A stretch of DNA of 64,000 bases, taken from positions 124,001 to 188,000 of the forward strand of contig JBAZNU010000003.1 of assembly GCA_041649015.1 (NCBI GenBank), in the 5' to 3' direction. A program made the translations under genes and the position numbers. The notes beneath the pieces are model-generated. The model searched no databases. It was not told the DNA's origin and saw nothing but the letters and a program-made list of their open reading frames with translations. Position 1 is the first letter of the stretch. Every line of letters starts with the position of its first letter. This DNA is from Ignavibacteria bacterium (lineage in GTDB: Bacteria; Bacteroidota; Ignavibacteria; Tepidaquicellales; Tepidaquicellaceae). Of the stretch, positions 26,050 through 34,902 are shown piece by piece.

Positions 26050-27268
26050 AAAAGCAATCCTTACAGCTTTATTGCTGTCCTTCGTTTTTGTTGCGTCATT
26101 ATCTGCGGAGAAACATGATAAAATATCGCAGCTTAAAGACAGTATTGATGCCATTGTAAAGACTATAAACTGTGACGTATCAATCCAGGTTGCAAGTGCT
26201 AATAAATACGACTTGCTTTATGAATACCAGCCCGAAAAGAAAATGATACCGGCATCAATATCAAAATTAGTAACTTCTGCAATAGCACTAAAATTTCTCG
26301 GGCCCGGGTACGAGTTTAAGACGGTTCTTTATACAGATGATGTAAATATTAGTGATGGTGTAATAAACGGAAATCTTTATATAAAAGGTTATGGCGACCC
26401 TGAATTTGATACGGCAGACTTATTCACCCTGATAAAAAAGTTTCTTGCCCAGAATATAACTGAAATCACAGGTAATATCGTATACGACGACTCGTATCTC
26501 GACAAAGAGTATTTTGGACTAGCCGACTATTACTCTGGTGATACCAAACTTCAGTACTGGCCCTTCGTTAACGCTTTATGCATTGATAGAAACGCTAGCA
26601 GAACAAACCCTTCCGTTGTTATTGCCAACACGATTGAATATGAATTCAAGGATAAAGGTGTAACGCTTGGAGGTATTATTGTTGCGGGAACAACACCGGA
26701 CTCCCCAAAGGAAATAGCGCGTATTACTCATTCAATGGCAGAGGTTCTTGTAAGCATGAACAAGCCAAGCGATAATCAATATGCTATCACACTCTTTAAA
26801 GTGGTTGGAGCTGTTCATGATTCTGCTCCGGGAACACTTAATAAAGGAGCTGACGCTGTGGTTGAATTATTCACAAGCATTGGAATATCACGTAGTGAAT
26901 ATGAATTCCTTGAAGGTTCAGGATTAACAAGGTTTAATTATGCTACATCAAACGTCTATATACAACTCCTTAAATATATGTTCGATGACGTTAAAACATT
27001 TGATATTTTTTACAACTCCCTTCCTGTGGCAGGTGTCGATGGAACACTTAAGAAAAGAATGATCGATACCGAAGCAATGTACAATGTTCATGCTAAAACC
27101 GGCTCAATTAATGGTGTCAGCACTCTTGCCGGTTACGCTATATCAAGAGATAATGAACTGCTGATTTTTTATATTGCAATGAACGGATTCAAAGGTGCAA
27201 ACTGGACACCTTATAGAGATAAGCAGGATGAAATTTGTGAAGTTCTTTGTTCATTCTCAAGAAATTAA
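26027..27268 (+). CDS. dacB: D-alanyl-D-alanine carboxypeptidase/endopeptidase (PBP4, S13 family)
   Basis: A 413-residue periplasmic peptidoglycan peptidase. A signal peptide covers residues 1-27 (LSFVFVASLSA). The penicillin-binding motifs are complete: SISK (Ser77, Lys80), SDN (in KPSDNQYAI) and KTG (in HAKTGSINGVS). The large insertion between the first two motifs (DDSYLDKEYFG) is typical of class C PBP4. It trims or cleaves D-Ala-containing cross-links. The start overlaps the Nudix gene by 23 bp; no better downstream ATG would preserve the signal peptide. Confidence 0.92.
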   Translation: MSIFQISKKAILTALLLSFVFVASLSAEKHDKISQLKDSIDAIVKTINCDVSIQVASANKYDLLYEYQPEKKMIPASISKLVTSAIALKFLGPGYEFKTVLYTDDVNISDGVINGNLYIKGYGDPEFDTADLFTLIKKFLAQNITEITGNIVYDDSYLDKEYFGLADYYSGDTKLQYWPFVNALCIDRNASRTNPSVVIANTIEYEFKDKGVTLGGIIVAGTTPDSPKEIARITHSMAEVLVSMNKPSDNQYAITLFKVVGAVHDSAPGTLNKGADAVVELFTSIGISRSEYEFLEGSGLTRFNYATSNVYIQLLKYMFDDVKTFDIFYNSLPVAGVDGTLKKRMIDTEAMYNVHAKTGSINGVSTLAGYAISRDNELLIFYIAMNGFKGANWTPYRDKQDEICEVLCSFSRN

Positions 27269-27275
27269 ATTTTGT

Positions 27276-27542
27276 ATGAGCACTAAAGAACAGGAATTAT
27301 CGAACACAGATATTGATACACCAACTCAGAAAAAACTTCTGATATTTAACTCCACACATTTCTGGGATCAGGTGATTCTTCAGCTTCAGAAAGCAACCGG
27401 ATTTGATATTATACAGTGTGAACAGATTGCTATAATAGCTCACACAAAGGGTAAAGCAGTTGTAAAATCTGGTGAAATGGAGGAGCTTGTCAGAATAAAT
27501 AAAGTTCTTAAAGAAATCAACCTCATTACAGAAATTCAGTAA
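27276..27542 (+). CDS. ClpS-like adaptor with altered degron-binding residues
   Basis: An 88-residue protein (start 27276, 7 bp after dacB) with the ClpS fold pattern: KKLLIFNSTHFWDQVILQL, CEQIAIIAHTKGKAVVKSG, EELVRINKVLKEINLITEI. ClpS delivers N-degron substrates to ClpAP. In canonical ClpS the first block reads N-D-D/E and the acidic residues hold the substrate's alpha-amino group; here they are S and T (NST). The histidine of the AHTKG block is kept. So either substrate choice is altered or N-degron binding is lost. No clpA is adjacent. Confidence 0.7.
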   Translation: MSTKEQELSNTDIDTPTQKKLLIFNSTHFWDQVILQLQKATGFDIIQCEQIAIIAHTKGKAVVKSGEMEELVRINKVLKEINLITEIQ

Positions 27543-27600
27543 ATCTAATTTCGAAGTGTTTAGACCTTAAAAATAATCTTACAAAAGATTATCTTTATTC

Positions 27601-29625
27601 ATGAACTTTAAACTCGAATCAAATTATAAACCAACCGGTGATCAGCCAAAAGCCATTGAGGAATTAACACGGGCTTTAAAAAGAGATGAAAAGTATCAGG
27701 TGTTTCTCGGTGTTACAGGCTCGGGTAAAACATTCTCAATTTCGAACGTGATTGAGAATATAGGCAAACCCGTACTTGTAATGTCGCACAATAAGACGCT
27801 TGCAGCTCAGTTGTTTGGTGAGTTTAAAAGATTCTTTCCCGAAAATCGTGTCGAGTTTTTTATATCTTATTATGATTACTACCAGCCCGAGGCATACATT
27901 CCTTCAACTGATACATACATTGCTAAGGATTTATCAATCAACGAAGAAATTGACAGGTTAAGACTACGGGCTACTGCATCACTGCTTGAAGGTCGCAGTG
28001 ATATTATTATAGTTTCCTCTGTTAGTTGTATTTACGGCATTGGGGCTCCGGAAGATTATGCTGAACAGGTTCTTGTGCTTCGTAAAGGGCAAATGATTTC
28101 AAGAAAGCATTTGCTTACAACACTTGTTAATATCCATTACGTTAGAAACGATTCCGATTTCAGAAGAGGCAACTTCCGTGTAAGAGGAGATACAGTCGAA
28201 ATCGTACCTGCTTACGAAGATGAAAAGGGTATAAGAATAGAGTTGTTCGACAACATTATTGAAAGAATTAGTTATATTGAAAGGTTAACCGGAAGAACAA
28301 TTGGCGTTGATGATAGTGTATCAATCTATCCCGCAAAATACTTCGTTACAACTCAGGAAAAAATTGATGAGGCAATTGATGATATTAGAAAAGAAATGTA
28401 CGAACAGATCCAGTATTTCCAGAAGAACGATAAACTTATTGAAGCACAGAGAATAGAGCAGCGTACAAACTTCGATATTGAAATGATTAAAGAAGTTGGA
28501 TATTGTACGGGTATTGAAAACTATTCAAGACATCTTGACAGGCGTGCTGCAGGAACAAGACCTTCATGTTTGTTCGACTATTTCCCTAACGATTTTCTTT
28601 TGGTTGTTGATGAGTCCCATGTGTCTGTTCCGCAAATCAGGGGAATGTATAACGGCGACAGAATGAGAAAGAAGACTCTTGTTGAACACGGATTTCGCCT
28701 GCCGTCAGCTCTTGATAATCGGCCAATGACTTTTGAAGAATGGGAGGCAGCTATAAATCAAGTTATATTTGTAAGTGCAACTCCAAGCGATTATGAGCTA
28801 ACTAAAAGCGGCGGCTCAATAGTTGAACAGGTGATTCGTCCAACAGGTCTTCTTGACCCCGAGATACAGGTAAGGCCGGTGAAGAATCAGATTGATGACC
28901 TTATAAATGAGATTAGAATAAGAAGCACTAAGAAAGAAAGAGTTCTTGTTACAACCCTCACAAAAAGAATGAGTGAAGACCTTACGGATTATTTAGAAGG
29001 TATTGGTGTTAAAGTTAAATATATGCATTCTGAAGTTGATTCCCTCGATAGAGTTGAAATACTTAGGGGACTCAGACTTGGAGAGTTTGACGTTCTTGTT
29101 GGCGTTAACCTTCTGCGCGAAGGGCTTGACTTGCCGGAAGTATCATTAGTCGCAATTCTTGATGCCGATAAAGAAGGGTTTCTGCGTTCCGAAAAGTCAT
29201 TGCTTCAGACAGCGGGTAGAACAGCCCGAAACGTGAACGGACTCGTCATAATGTACGCCGATAAGGTTACGGATTCAATGAGGAAAGTTATAAACGAAAC
29301 CGCAAGAAGAAGAAAGATACAGAATGATTACAACAAGGAACATAATATTGAACCTAAGACTATATATAAGACTTACGAGGAAATTATGTCGACTACTATA
29401 GTAGCGGATTCTAAAGCAAAATATGACCCTAAGAGAAAGTCAAAGAGTGACGAGAAAACCTCTCTGTCAGTTCTTACGGAGCCGCTATTCAAGAAGATTA
29501 ATAAAGAACAGCGCAAAGAATTAATTGAGCAGCTAAGAAAAGAAATGATTAATTCTGCAAAAGACCTTGAGTTTGAGCGTGCTGCTGAACTAAGAGATGA
29601 AATTAAAAGACTTTCAGACGAATAA
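27601..29625 (+). CDS. uvrB: UvrABC system protein B
   Basis: A 674-residue, full-length UvrB. Walker A GVTGSGKTF (about residues 38-46), the beta-hairpin YYDYYQPEAYIP that clamps the damaged strand, the DESH helicase motif, GRTARNVNG motif VI and a C-terminal UVR domain (RKEMINSAKDLEFERAAELRD) that binds UvrC. It verifies lesions in nucleotide excision repair. It ends the 24.8-29.6 kb plus-strand run of pool-cleaning and repair genes. Confidence 0.98.
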   Translation: MNFKLESNYKPTGDQPKAIEELTRALKRDEKYQVFLGVTGSGKTFSISNVIENIGKPVLVMSHNKTLAAQLFGEFKRFFPENRVEFFISYYDYYQPEAYIPSTDTYIAKDLSINEEIDRLRLRATASLLEGRSDIIIVSSVSCIYGIGAPEDYAEQVLVLRKGQMISRKHLLTTLVNIHYVRNDSDFRRGNFRVRGDTVEIVPAYEDEKGIRIELFDNIIERISYIERLTGRTIGVDDSVSIYPAKYFVTTQEKIDEAIDDIRKEMYEQIQYFQKNDKLIEAQRIEQRTNFDIEMIKEVGYCTGIENYSRHLDRRAAGTRPSCLFDYFPNDFLLVVDESHVSVPQIRGMYNGDRMRKKTLVEHGFRLPSALDNRPMTFEEWEAAINQVIFVSATPSDYELTKSGGSIVEQVIRPTGLLDPEIQVRPVKNQIDDLINEIRIRSTKKERVLVTTLTKRMSEDLTDYLEGIGVKVKYMHSEVDSLDRVEILRGLRLGEFDVLVGVNLLREGLDLPEVSLVAILDADKEGFLRSEKSLLQTAGRTARNVNGLVIMYADKVTDSMRKVINETARRRKIQNDYNKEHNIEPKTIYKTYEEIMSTTIVADSKAKYDPKRKSKSDEKTSLSVLTEPLFKKINKEQRKELIEQLRKEMINSAKDLEFERAAELRDEIKRLSDE

Positions 29626-29639
29626 TAATTTTATAATTT

Positions 29640-30851
29640 ATGAGGAAAATCATAATAGTGTTACTCTTTATTTCAAGCGTCGATGTCTATTCACATACGA
29701 TAGCAGGAAAAGTACTGGATGAAAGATATTTTCCTGTACCTAATGTAACAATTGCCATTACTGGAGGCGGATCTGCAAGTACGGGAAGTGACGGCAAGTT
29801 TATAATTTCAACTGACGACTGGAATTATGACCTTCTTCTTTATGATTTATCTTCAAATATCGGTGTTCTGTACAAAGACCTGTCTGTTAAAAATCCGGAG
29901 CTGATATTTTTTGGACTTAACGCATCACGTAATATCAATACTGAGTTTGTTAAAGTAGAATTTCCAATCTTGTCGAGCGGAAGAAGTGCAATTATAAAAT
30001 TCTTAGCCGAGGATGTTTTCAGCTGCGAGGATGTCTTTGCCTCTGCGGGTGAAAGGACAAAAGTTGTTAACATTAACTTTCCCTCATACATTACAAGACT
30101 TAACGGCAGAATGATATACCTTGAAAAAACTCCGACAGCATACATAAAGTATTTAGAATATCCGATGACTATAATGAAAGAAGGATATCCGCAGACAGTA
30201 GTCTTCGATTCTTTGTCATACGGAAGGACACCAGGCACATCAAGCGTTACAATATATCCTCCTGCATTTGCTTATGATATGAAGGGCTTTTCTGTCTTTG
30301 CAGATTTTCTTTCACAGCACAGGAATGCAGAACTGACTTTAAACGTAACGGAAGGCGATATAATATCTTCCAAGATTATTGTACCTCAGAACTTACCGTA
30401 TGGTTACAGATTAAAGATTGAAGGCAGGGGAGGATTAAAGAATGGCGGAAGTTTTGTCAGTAATACTTACTCTTATCCCGGAGCAACATACAACATAGGA
30501 ACAGAAACCGCACCAAGACTTGATGCTCCGCAGGATAAATACTGGGGAGTTTCGAACAACACGATGTTTTCATGGGACTGGGGTACCGGAACAGGAATCT
30601 ATGTCGTTCATTTCCATGCCTTCATGCCTGTGGGTGATTTTTATGTTGTTACAAGAGAAAGGGAACTTAAAAATCCTAAGGATATTGCTCGAAGCATTCT
30701 TGAAAGCAATGAATATTCATGGGAGGTCAGCAAATACCTAACTTATACTTCAGTTGATGATTACGTTAAGCCGAGATTGTTTGCAAATGACCTTGGATAC
30801 AAGGCGGTTCTTACCTCAGAAATGAGAACGTTCAGGATTAATCCTTTTTAA
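29640..30851 (+). CDS. Secreted protein with N-terminal carboxypeptidase-regulatory-like domain
   Basis: A 403-residue secreted protein. After a short signal peptide (about 18 residues) it has a CarboxypepD-regulatory-like beta-sandwich (IAGKVLDERYFPVPNVTIAI, with ASTGSDGKFIIS). The remaining 320 residues are beta-rich and Gly/Tyr-rich (YSYPGATYNIGTETAPRLD; WGTGTGIYVVHFHAF). No catalytic motif, T9SS tail or membrane anchor is seen. It starts 14 bp after uvrB, and its stop overlaps the end of convergent era by 4 bp. Function unknown. Confidence 0.7.
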   Translation: MRKIIIVLLFISSVDVYSHTIAGKVLDERYFPVPNVTIAITGGGSASTGSDGKFIISTDDWNYDLLLYDLSSNIGVLYKDLSVKNPELIFFGLNASRNINTEFVKVEFPILSSGRSAIIKFLAEDVFSCEDVFASAGERTKVVNINFPSYITRLNGRMIYLEKTPTAYIKYLEYPMTIMKEGYPQTVVFDSLSYGRTPGTSSVTIYPPAFAYDMKGFSVFADFLSQHRNAELTLNVTEGDIISSKIIVPQNLPYGYRLKIEGRGGLKNGGSFVSNTYSYPGATYNIGTETAPRLDAPQDKYWGVSNNTMFSWDWGTGTGIYVVHFHAFMPVGDFYVVTRERELKNPKDIARSILESNEYSWEVSKYLTYTSVDDYVKPRLFANDLGYKAVLTSEMRTFRINPF

Positions 30852-31735
30852 AATATATCCTTCAGGAAGCGGTTATCTTTTCGCCAGTCTTTTCTGACTT
30901 TAACGAATAGTTTTAGGAAAACTTCTTTACCGATAAATACTTCAATATCTTTTCTTGCACGTTCACCGAGCTTTTTAATCATTTCCCCTTTCTTGCCAAG
31001 AAGTATAATCTTTTGTGTTTCTCTTTCAAGAATTATGTCAGCGTTAATGAAATCCTTCTGACTTTCTTCTCTTTCTTTAAACTCCCGCACTTCAACATGA
31101 ACACTGTATGGAATTTCTTCTTCATATAGTTCGAGAATTTTTTCTCTGATTATCTCTGAAACGAAAAACTTTTCGGGTTTATCTGTAAGTGTTTCACGGT
31201 CGTAGTAAAAGTCACCCTCGGGCAGATGCTCAATCAGTTTAAGCTTAAGTAAATCAAGGTTTAAGCCCGTTACTGCCGATATTGGGATAATTTCTTCAAA
31301 CTTTAATTCCTGCTGAAGCGTGACTATTTTGTCGGTAATCTGTTCCTGCTTAAGATAGTCACATTTGTTCAAAGCTATTATTCTTTTGAATGACGAAAAC
31401 TCTCTTATAAAATCTTCTTCAATCTTCTTCAGGTCCTTAATAGTTATATTCATGCCGTCAATAAGATAGAGAACCAGGTCGGTTTCAAGAAATGATGACC
31501 TGATTTCTTTCTTCATAAATTTCTGCATTTCATACTTTGGTTCAAGAACTCCGGGTGTATCAACAAATATAATCTGATAATCTTTGCCTGTAAGAACTCC
31601 CTGTATTCTGTTTCTTGTAGTCTGCACTTTTTTGCTGACTGCCGACAATTTGAAATCAAGAAACTTATTCATAAGGGTGGACTTTCCCGCATTGGGTTTA
31701 CCTATTATAGAAACATATCCGCTTTTAGTTACCAT
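30848..31735 (-). CDS. era: GTPase Era
   Basis: A 295-residue Era. G1 GKPNAGKST, G3 DTPG, G4 NKCD and the C-terminal KH domain (LLGKKGEMIKKLGERARKDI, ending LFVKVRKDWRKD) are all present. Era binds the 16S rRNA 3' end in small-subunit maturation. The start codon shares a base with the stop of the upstream lipoprotein gene (31735), implying coupled translation. The ends of era and the plus-strand gene overlap. Confidence 0.97.
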   Translation of the reverse strand: MVTKSGYVSIIGKPNAGKSTLMNKFLDFKLSAVSKKVQTTRNRIQGVLTGKDYQIIFVDTPGVLEPKYEMQKFMKKEIRSSFLETDLVLYLIDGMNITIKDLKKIEEDFIREFSSFKRIIALNKCDYLKQEQITDKIVTLQQELKFEEIIPISAVTGLNLDLLKLKLIEHLPEGDFYYDRETLTDKPEKFFVSEIIREKILELYEEEIPYSVHVEVREFKEREESQKDFINADIILERETQKIILLGKKGEMIKKLGERARKDIEVFIGKEVFLKLFVKVRKDWRKDNRFLKDIF

Positions 31736-32235
31736 TAATTTATCACCCTTAACTGATTTTTATTATTTAATATTATCTGGGGTTTGCCGTTATATTCACC
31801 AATCTTACCTTTGACTTCAACTGTCTTGTTTTTATAATCCATTAAATCGCCGAAGACCTCAAACTTGTCGGGGAATATAACTGCCGTAAAAGTATTTTTT
31901 GGATACTTGTTGTCAAAGTTCAGGTAAGAAACCTTTTCACGAACAACCACATCTGCCACATAGCCCGTTACTACAGCATAGGAACCTTTTTTCCCGGCAG
32001 TCTCCGAGCTTTTTAATGTTATGTACTGTTGCGAGGTGTTCTTTTGGGGTTTTGAAACAGGTTCCTCCTTTGTTTCGATTTCTTCAGTACTTTCAGTTTC
32101 AGCAGTTATATTTTTCTCTTCAGCGGCGGCTTCTTTTTTCGGCTCTTCTGTCTTTATTATTTTAACTTCTTCCTTTTTCTGCCCGCAGGCTGTCAGTAAA
32201 ACAAATGTAAACAATATTATGAACAGGGATTTCAT
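31735..32235 (-). CDS. Lipoprotein with C-terminal OB-fold-like domain
   Basis: A 166-residue predicted lipoprotein (lipobox LLTAC, Cys about 17). A Glu/Lys-rich low-complexity spacer covers about residues 20-65. The last 95 residues (TGYVADVVVREKVSYLNFDN; FGDLMDYKNKTVEVKGKI; KPQIILNNKNQLRVI) look like the OB-fold found in bacterial secreted nucleic-acid-binding-like domains. Overlap with era by one base suggests co-expression, but no functional link is known. Confidence 0.65.
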   Translation of the reverse strand: MKSLFIILFTFVLLTACGQKKEEVKIIKTEEPKKEAAAEEKNITAETESTEEIETKEEPVSKPQKNTSQQYITLKSSETAGKKGSYAVVTGYVADVVVREKVSYLNFDNKYPKNTFTAVIFPDKFEVFGDLMDYKNKTVEVKGKIGEYNGKPQIILNNKNQLRVIN

Positions 32236-32242
32236 AACAGAT

Positions 32243-33085
32243 TTATTTAAGTTTATCTTTTGCTTCTTTCAGATAGTTTGATACCGACGCATCGTTCCTT
32301 AGTTCGGGTTTAAGCTTCAAACCATACTCAATGTCTTCGACTGCCTTGCTGTAATCACCAATGGCAAGATACAGAATTCCTCTGCGTATGTACGCTTCGC
32401 CGTCGGACGAGTCGAGCTCTATTGCCTTTTTATAATCTTCCATTGAAAGTTCATACTTCATAAGATACTTATAAATAGTTCCTCTGAAATAATAACTCTT
32501 AGCGATAGAAGGATCTGTCTGTATAGCTTTGTTAGCCTCAACGAGAGCTTCTTCAAACCTGTCAAGATTCAGCAGCAGTGCTCCGCGGTTCCAGTAAGTA
32601 TCGACCTTTGAGGGGTCAATTTCTTCTGCTTTTGCGTAAGTATCAAGTGCTTCGTTAATTTTGCCAAGCTGTCCGTAAAGCGTACCAAGGGAGACCAGCG
32701 ACATGATATCGTTCGGGTTTATCTGTAAAGCATGGTTCAAATCCTTGTAAGCGTTCTCAATATCATTCATGAATAAATAAGCAGCTCCGCGGTTTGAATA
32801 AGCCCTTCCGTAGTTAGTATCTAAATCGATTGCCTTGGTGAAATTTTCAATTGATGTTTCATAATTCTTCTGCATCAGATGGATAAATCCTATTGAGTTG
32901 TAAGCTGTTGATTCTTTTGGGTCTTTGCTGATGATTATTTTAAAGTAACTGAGAGCTGCTTCATAATCTCCTTTAATCAGAGCGTCATCACCCTTTTTGT
33001 AAAGTGTATCAATCGGCTGTGAATGCAGTAATGATGCGCAGAATAAGATGCTGATAAAAAGTGAAGTAAATAATTTAATGTTCAT
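32243..33085 (-). CDS. Periplasmic TPR-repeat protein
   Basis: A 280-residue exported protein with a signal peptide (to about residue 22, SLLHSQ) and about seven 34-residue TPRs covering the rest (for example STAYNSIGFIHLMQKNYETS; GRAYSNRGAAYLFMNDIENA; KSYYFRGTIYKYLMKYELSM). It has no lipobox. It is a protein-interaction scaffold of unknown partner. It sits 7 bp upstream of the lipoprotein-era pair and is separated from the aldehyde dehydrogenase gene by a terminator. Confidence 0.8.
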   Translation of the reverse strand: MNIKLFTSLFISILFCASLLHSQPIDTLYKKGDDALIKGDYEAALSYFKIIISKDPKESTAYNSIGFIHLMQKNYETSIENFTKAIDLDTNYGRAYSNRGAAYLFMNDIENAYKDLNHALQINPNDIMSLVSLGTLYGQLGKINEALDTYAKAEEIDPSKVDTYWNRGALLLNLDRFEEALVEANKAIQTDPSIAKSYYFRGTIYKYLMKYELSMEDYKKAIELDSSDGEAYIRRGILYLAIGDYSKAVEDIEYGLKLKPELRNDASVSNYLKEAKDKLK

Positions 33086-33100
33086 AATTTATTCTTAAAG

Positions 33101-33131
33101 AAAAACCCGCAGTGTAAAATATCCGCGGGTT
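33101..33131 (-). terminator. Intrinsic terminator after the aldehyde dehydrogenase gene (minus strand)
   Basis: Arms AACCCGC (33104-33110) and GCGGGTT (33125-33131); on the minus strand the hairpin is followed by TTTTTCTTT. Confidence 0.75.
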
Positions 33132-33147
33132 AATAAATAAAATAAAA

Positions 33148-34656
33148 TTAATAATTATCTATTTGTGCTCTCTGAAGTTTGCCCGAGTAGTCAATATAAA
33201 CTGCTTTCCATTCAGTATAGAAATCATACACCGTCCAGCCGCCTTCTCTGTGTCCGTTACCCGTTGCTTTAACACCACCGAAAGGCATGTGCGCTTCCGC
33301 ACCAATCGTTGCTCCGTTTATGTATGTTATGCCTGCCTGTATGTCGCGGACTGCTTTGAATGCATCGTTTACGTTGTTAGTAAATATGCTTGATGAAAGA
33401 CCATACTCGGTTCCGTTAAGTATTTCTATACCTTCTTCGAGTGATGAGCATTTAAGAACAGCGAGAACAGGTCCGAATATTTCTTCTTTTGCAATTCTCA
33501 TATCGGGAGTTACATCCTTGAATATCGTTGGTTTATAGAACCAGCCTTTTGCAAGAGAGCCATCCTTTGCATAGTCGCCGCCTGCAACGAGAGTTGCTTT
33601 GTCTTCGTTGAGCCCTATCTTAACGTAATCATTTACTGTCTCTCTTTGTTCTTTGCTGACGCAAGGACCTACATCAACGCCTTTGTCATTTCCGTAACCG
33701 AGTTTTAGTTTGTTTACTCTTGTTACAAGCATATCAAGAAATTTATCATGAATGTCTTTATGGAGTATCAGTCTTGAAGTTGCGGTACATCTCTGTCCCG
33801 TTGTTCCGAAAGCTCCCCAAAGAACAGCATCGAGAGCGAGTTCGAGATTTGCGTCGTCCATGACAATCTGAGCGTTCTTTCCGCCTAATTCGAGAGAAAC
33901 TCTTTTTAGTTCTCTTCCGCCGACTTCATTAATTCTCTTTCCAACTGCGGTTGAGCCCGTGAATGAAATTAAATCTATATCCTTGCTTTCAAGAAGTGCC
34001 TCGCCGACAACTCTTCCGCTTCCATGGACAATATTGATTACTCCGGGGATATAATCCTTGCCGAGCACTATATGCATTGCCTCGTCAATAATCTTAACGA
34101 GAGTATTTGCAGTCTTTGGTGTTAACTCTGCAGGTTTGAAAACCACAGTATTTCCGCAAACGAGAGCAGGAAATATTTTCCATGTTGGGATTGCCATTGG
34201 AAAGTTCCAAGGTGTGATAATTCCGGCAACTCCAATAGGTACTCTAAAGCTCAGGTTCATTTTATTCGGGAGTTCGCTAGGTGCATTTATTCCGAAAAGT
34301 CTTCTGCCTTCTGATGCTGCATAGTATGCAGTATCAATGCCTTCCTGAGTGTCGCCTTTTGTTTCAGCGAATACCTTGCCCATTTCCCTTGTCATTTCAT
34401 GAGAAATATCATCTTTTCTTTCGAGCATAATATCGCCGACAACTTTAAGAACATCGCCTCGTTTGGGTGCGGGCACGAGTCTCCATTTCTTTAAAGCTTC
34501 TTTTGCCGCTTTGATTGCTTCCTGAACATCGTCGTTTTCCGATGCTGGAAACATTCCTATTAAATCATCCACATCTGCAGGATTTCTATTCTCTGTATAT
34601 TTGCCGCTCTTTGGTTCTTTCCATTCGCCGTTAATAAAATTTTTGAAGTGTTCCAT
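33148..34656 (-). CDS. Aldehyde dehydrogenase family protein
   Basis: A 502-residue NAD(P)+-dependent aldehyde dehydrogenase. TPWNFPMAIPTWKIFPAL, the FTGSTAVGKRI nucleotide site, LELGGKNAQIVMDDA (general-base Glu) and GTTGQRCTATSRL (catalytic Cys) are complete, as is EEIFGPVLAV. The GQRCT form and FINGEWKEPKSGKYTENRNP start resemble 2,5-dioxovalerate- and semialdehyde-oxidising members, but the substrate cannot be fixed from sequence. It is a single-gene transcript. Confidence 0.9.
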   Translation of the reverse strand: MEHFKNFINGEWKEPKSGKYTENRNPADVDDLIGMFPASENDDVQEAIKAAKEALKKWRLVPAPKRGDVLKVVGDIMLERKDDISHEMTREMGKVFAETKGDTQEGIDTAYYAASEGRRLFGINAPSELPNKMNLSFRVPIGVAGIITPWNFPMAIPTWKIFPALVCGNTVVFKPAELTPKTANTLVKIIDEAMHIVLGKDYIPGVINIVHGSGRVVGEALLESKDIDLISFTGSTAVGKRINEVGGRELKRVSLELGGKNAQIVMDDANLELALDAVLWGAFGTTGQRCTATSRLILHKDIHDKFLDMLVTRVNKLKLGYGNDKGVDVGPCVSKEQRETVNDYVKIGLNEDKATLVAGGDYAKDGSLAKGWFYKPTIFKDVTPDMRIAKEEIFGPVLAVLKCSSLEEGIEILNGTEYGLSSSIFTNNVNDAFKAVRDIQAGITYINGATIGAEAHMPFGGVKATGNGHREGGWTVYDFYTEWKAVYIDYSGKLQRAQIDNY

Positions 34657-34902
34657 ATTGTAAAATGAGTTTATATATTAAGGTTTAATAAAATTTGTGA
34701 ATTAATTAAAGAAAATATGCATTCGATATGAGATTAAAAATTCAAATAATATTAAATGAATTCAACCTGTAAATATCTCCTTCCAACTTTTGTCAAACGC
34801 CTATACTTATTTGCAGAGTGTTTCATTAATTTATTCGCTTATAATCAACACCTACGAACGAATACTACTTATTACAGTAAATAGAGAAAATCTGAAGTGT
34901 CA

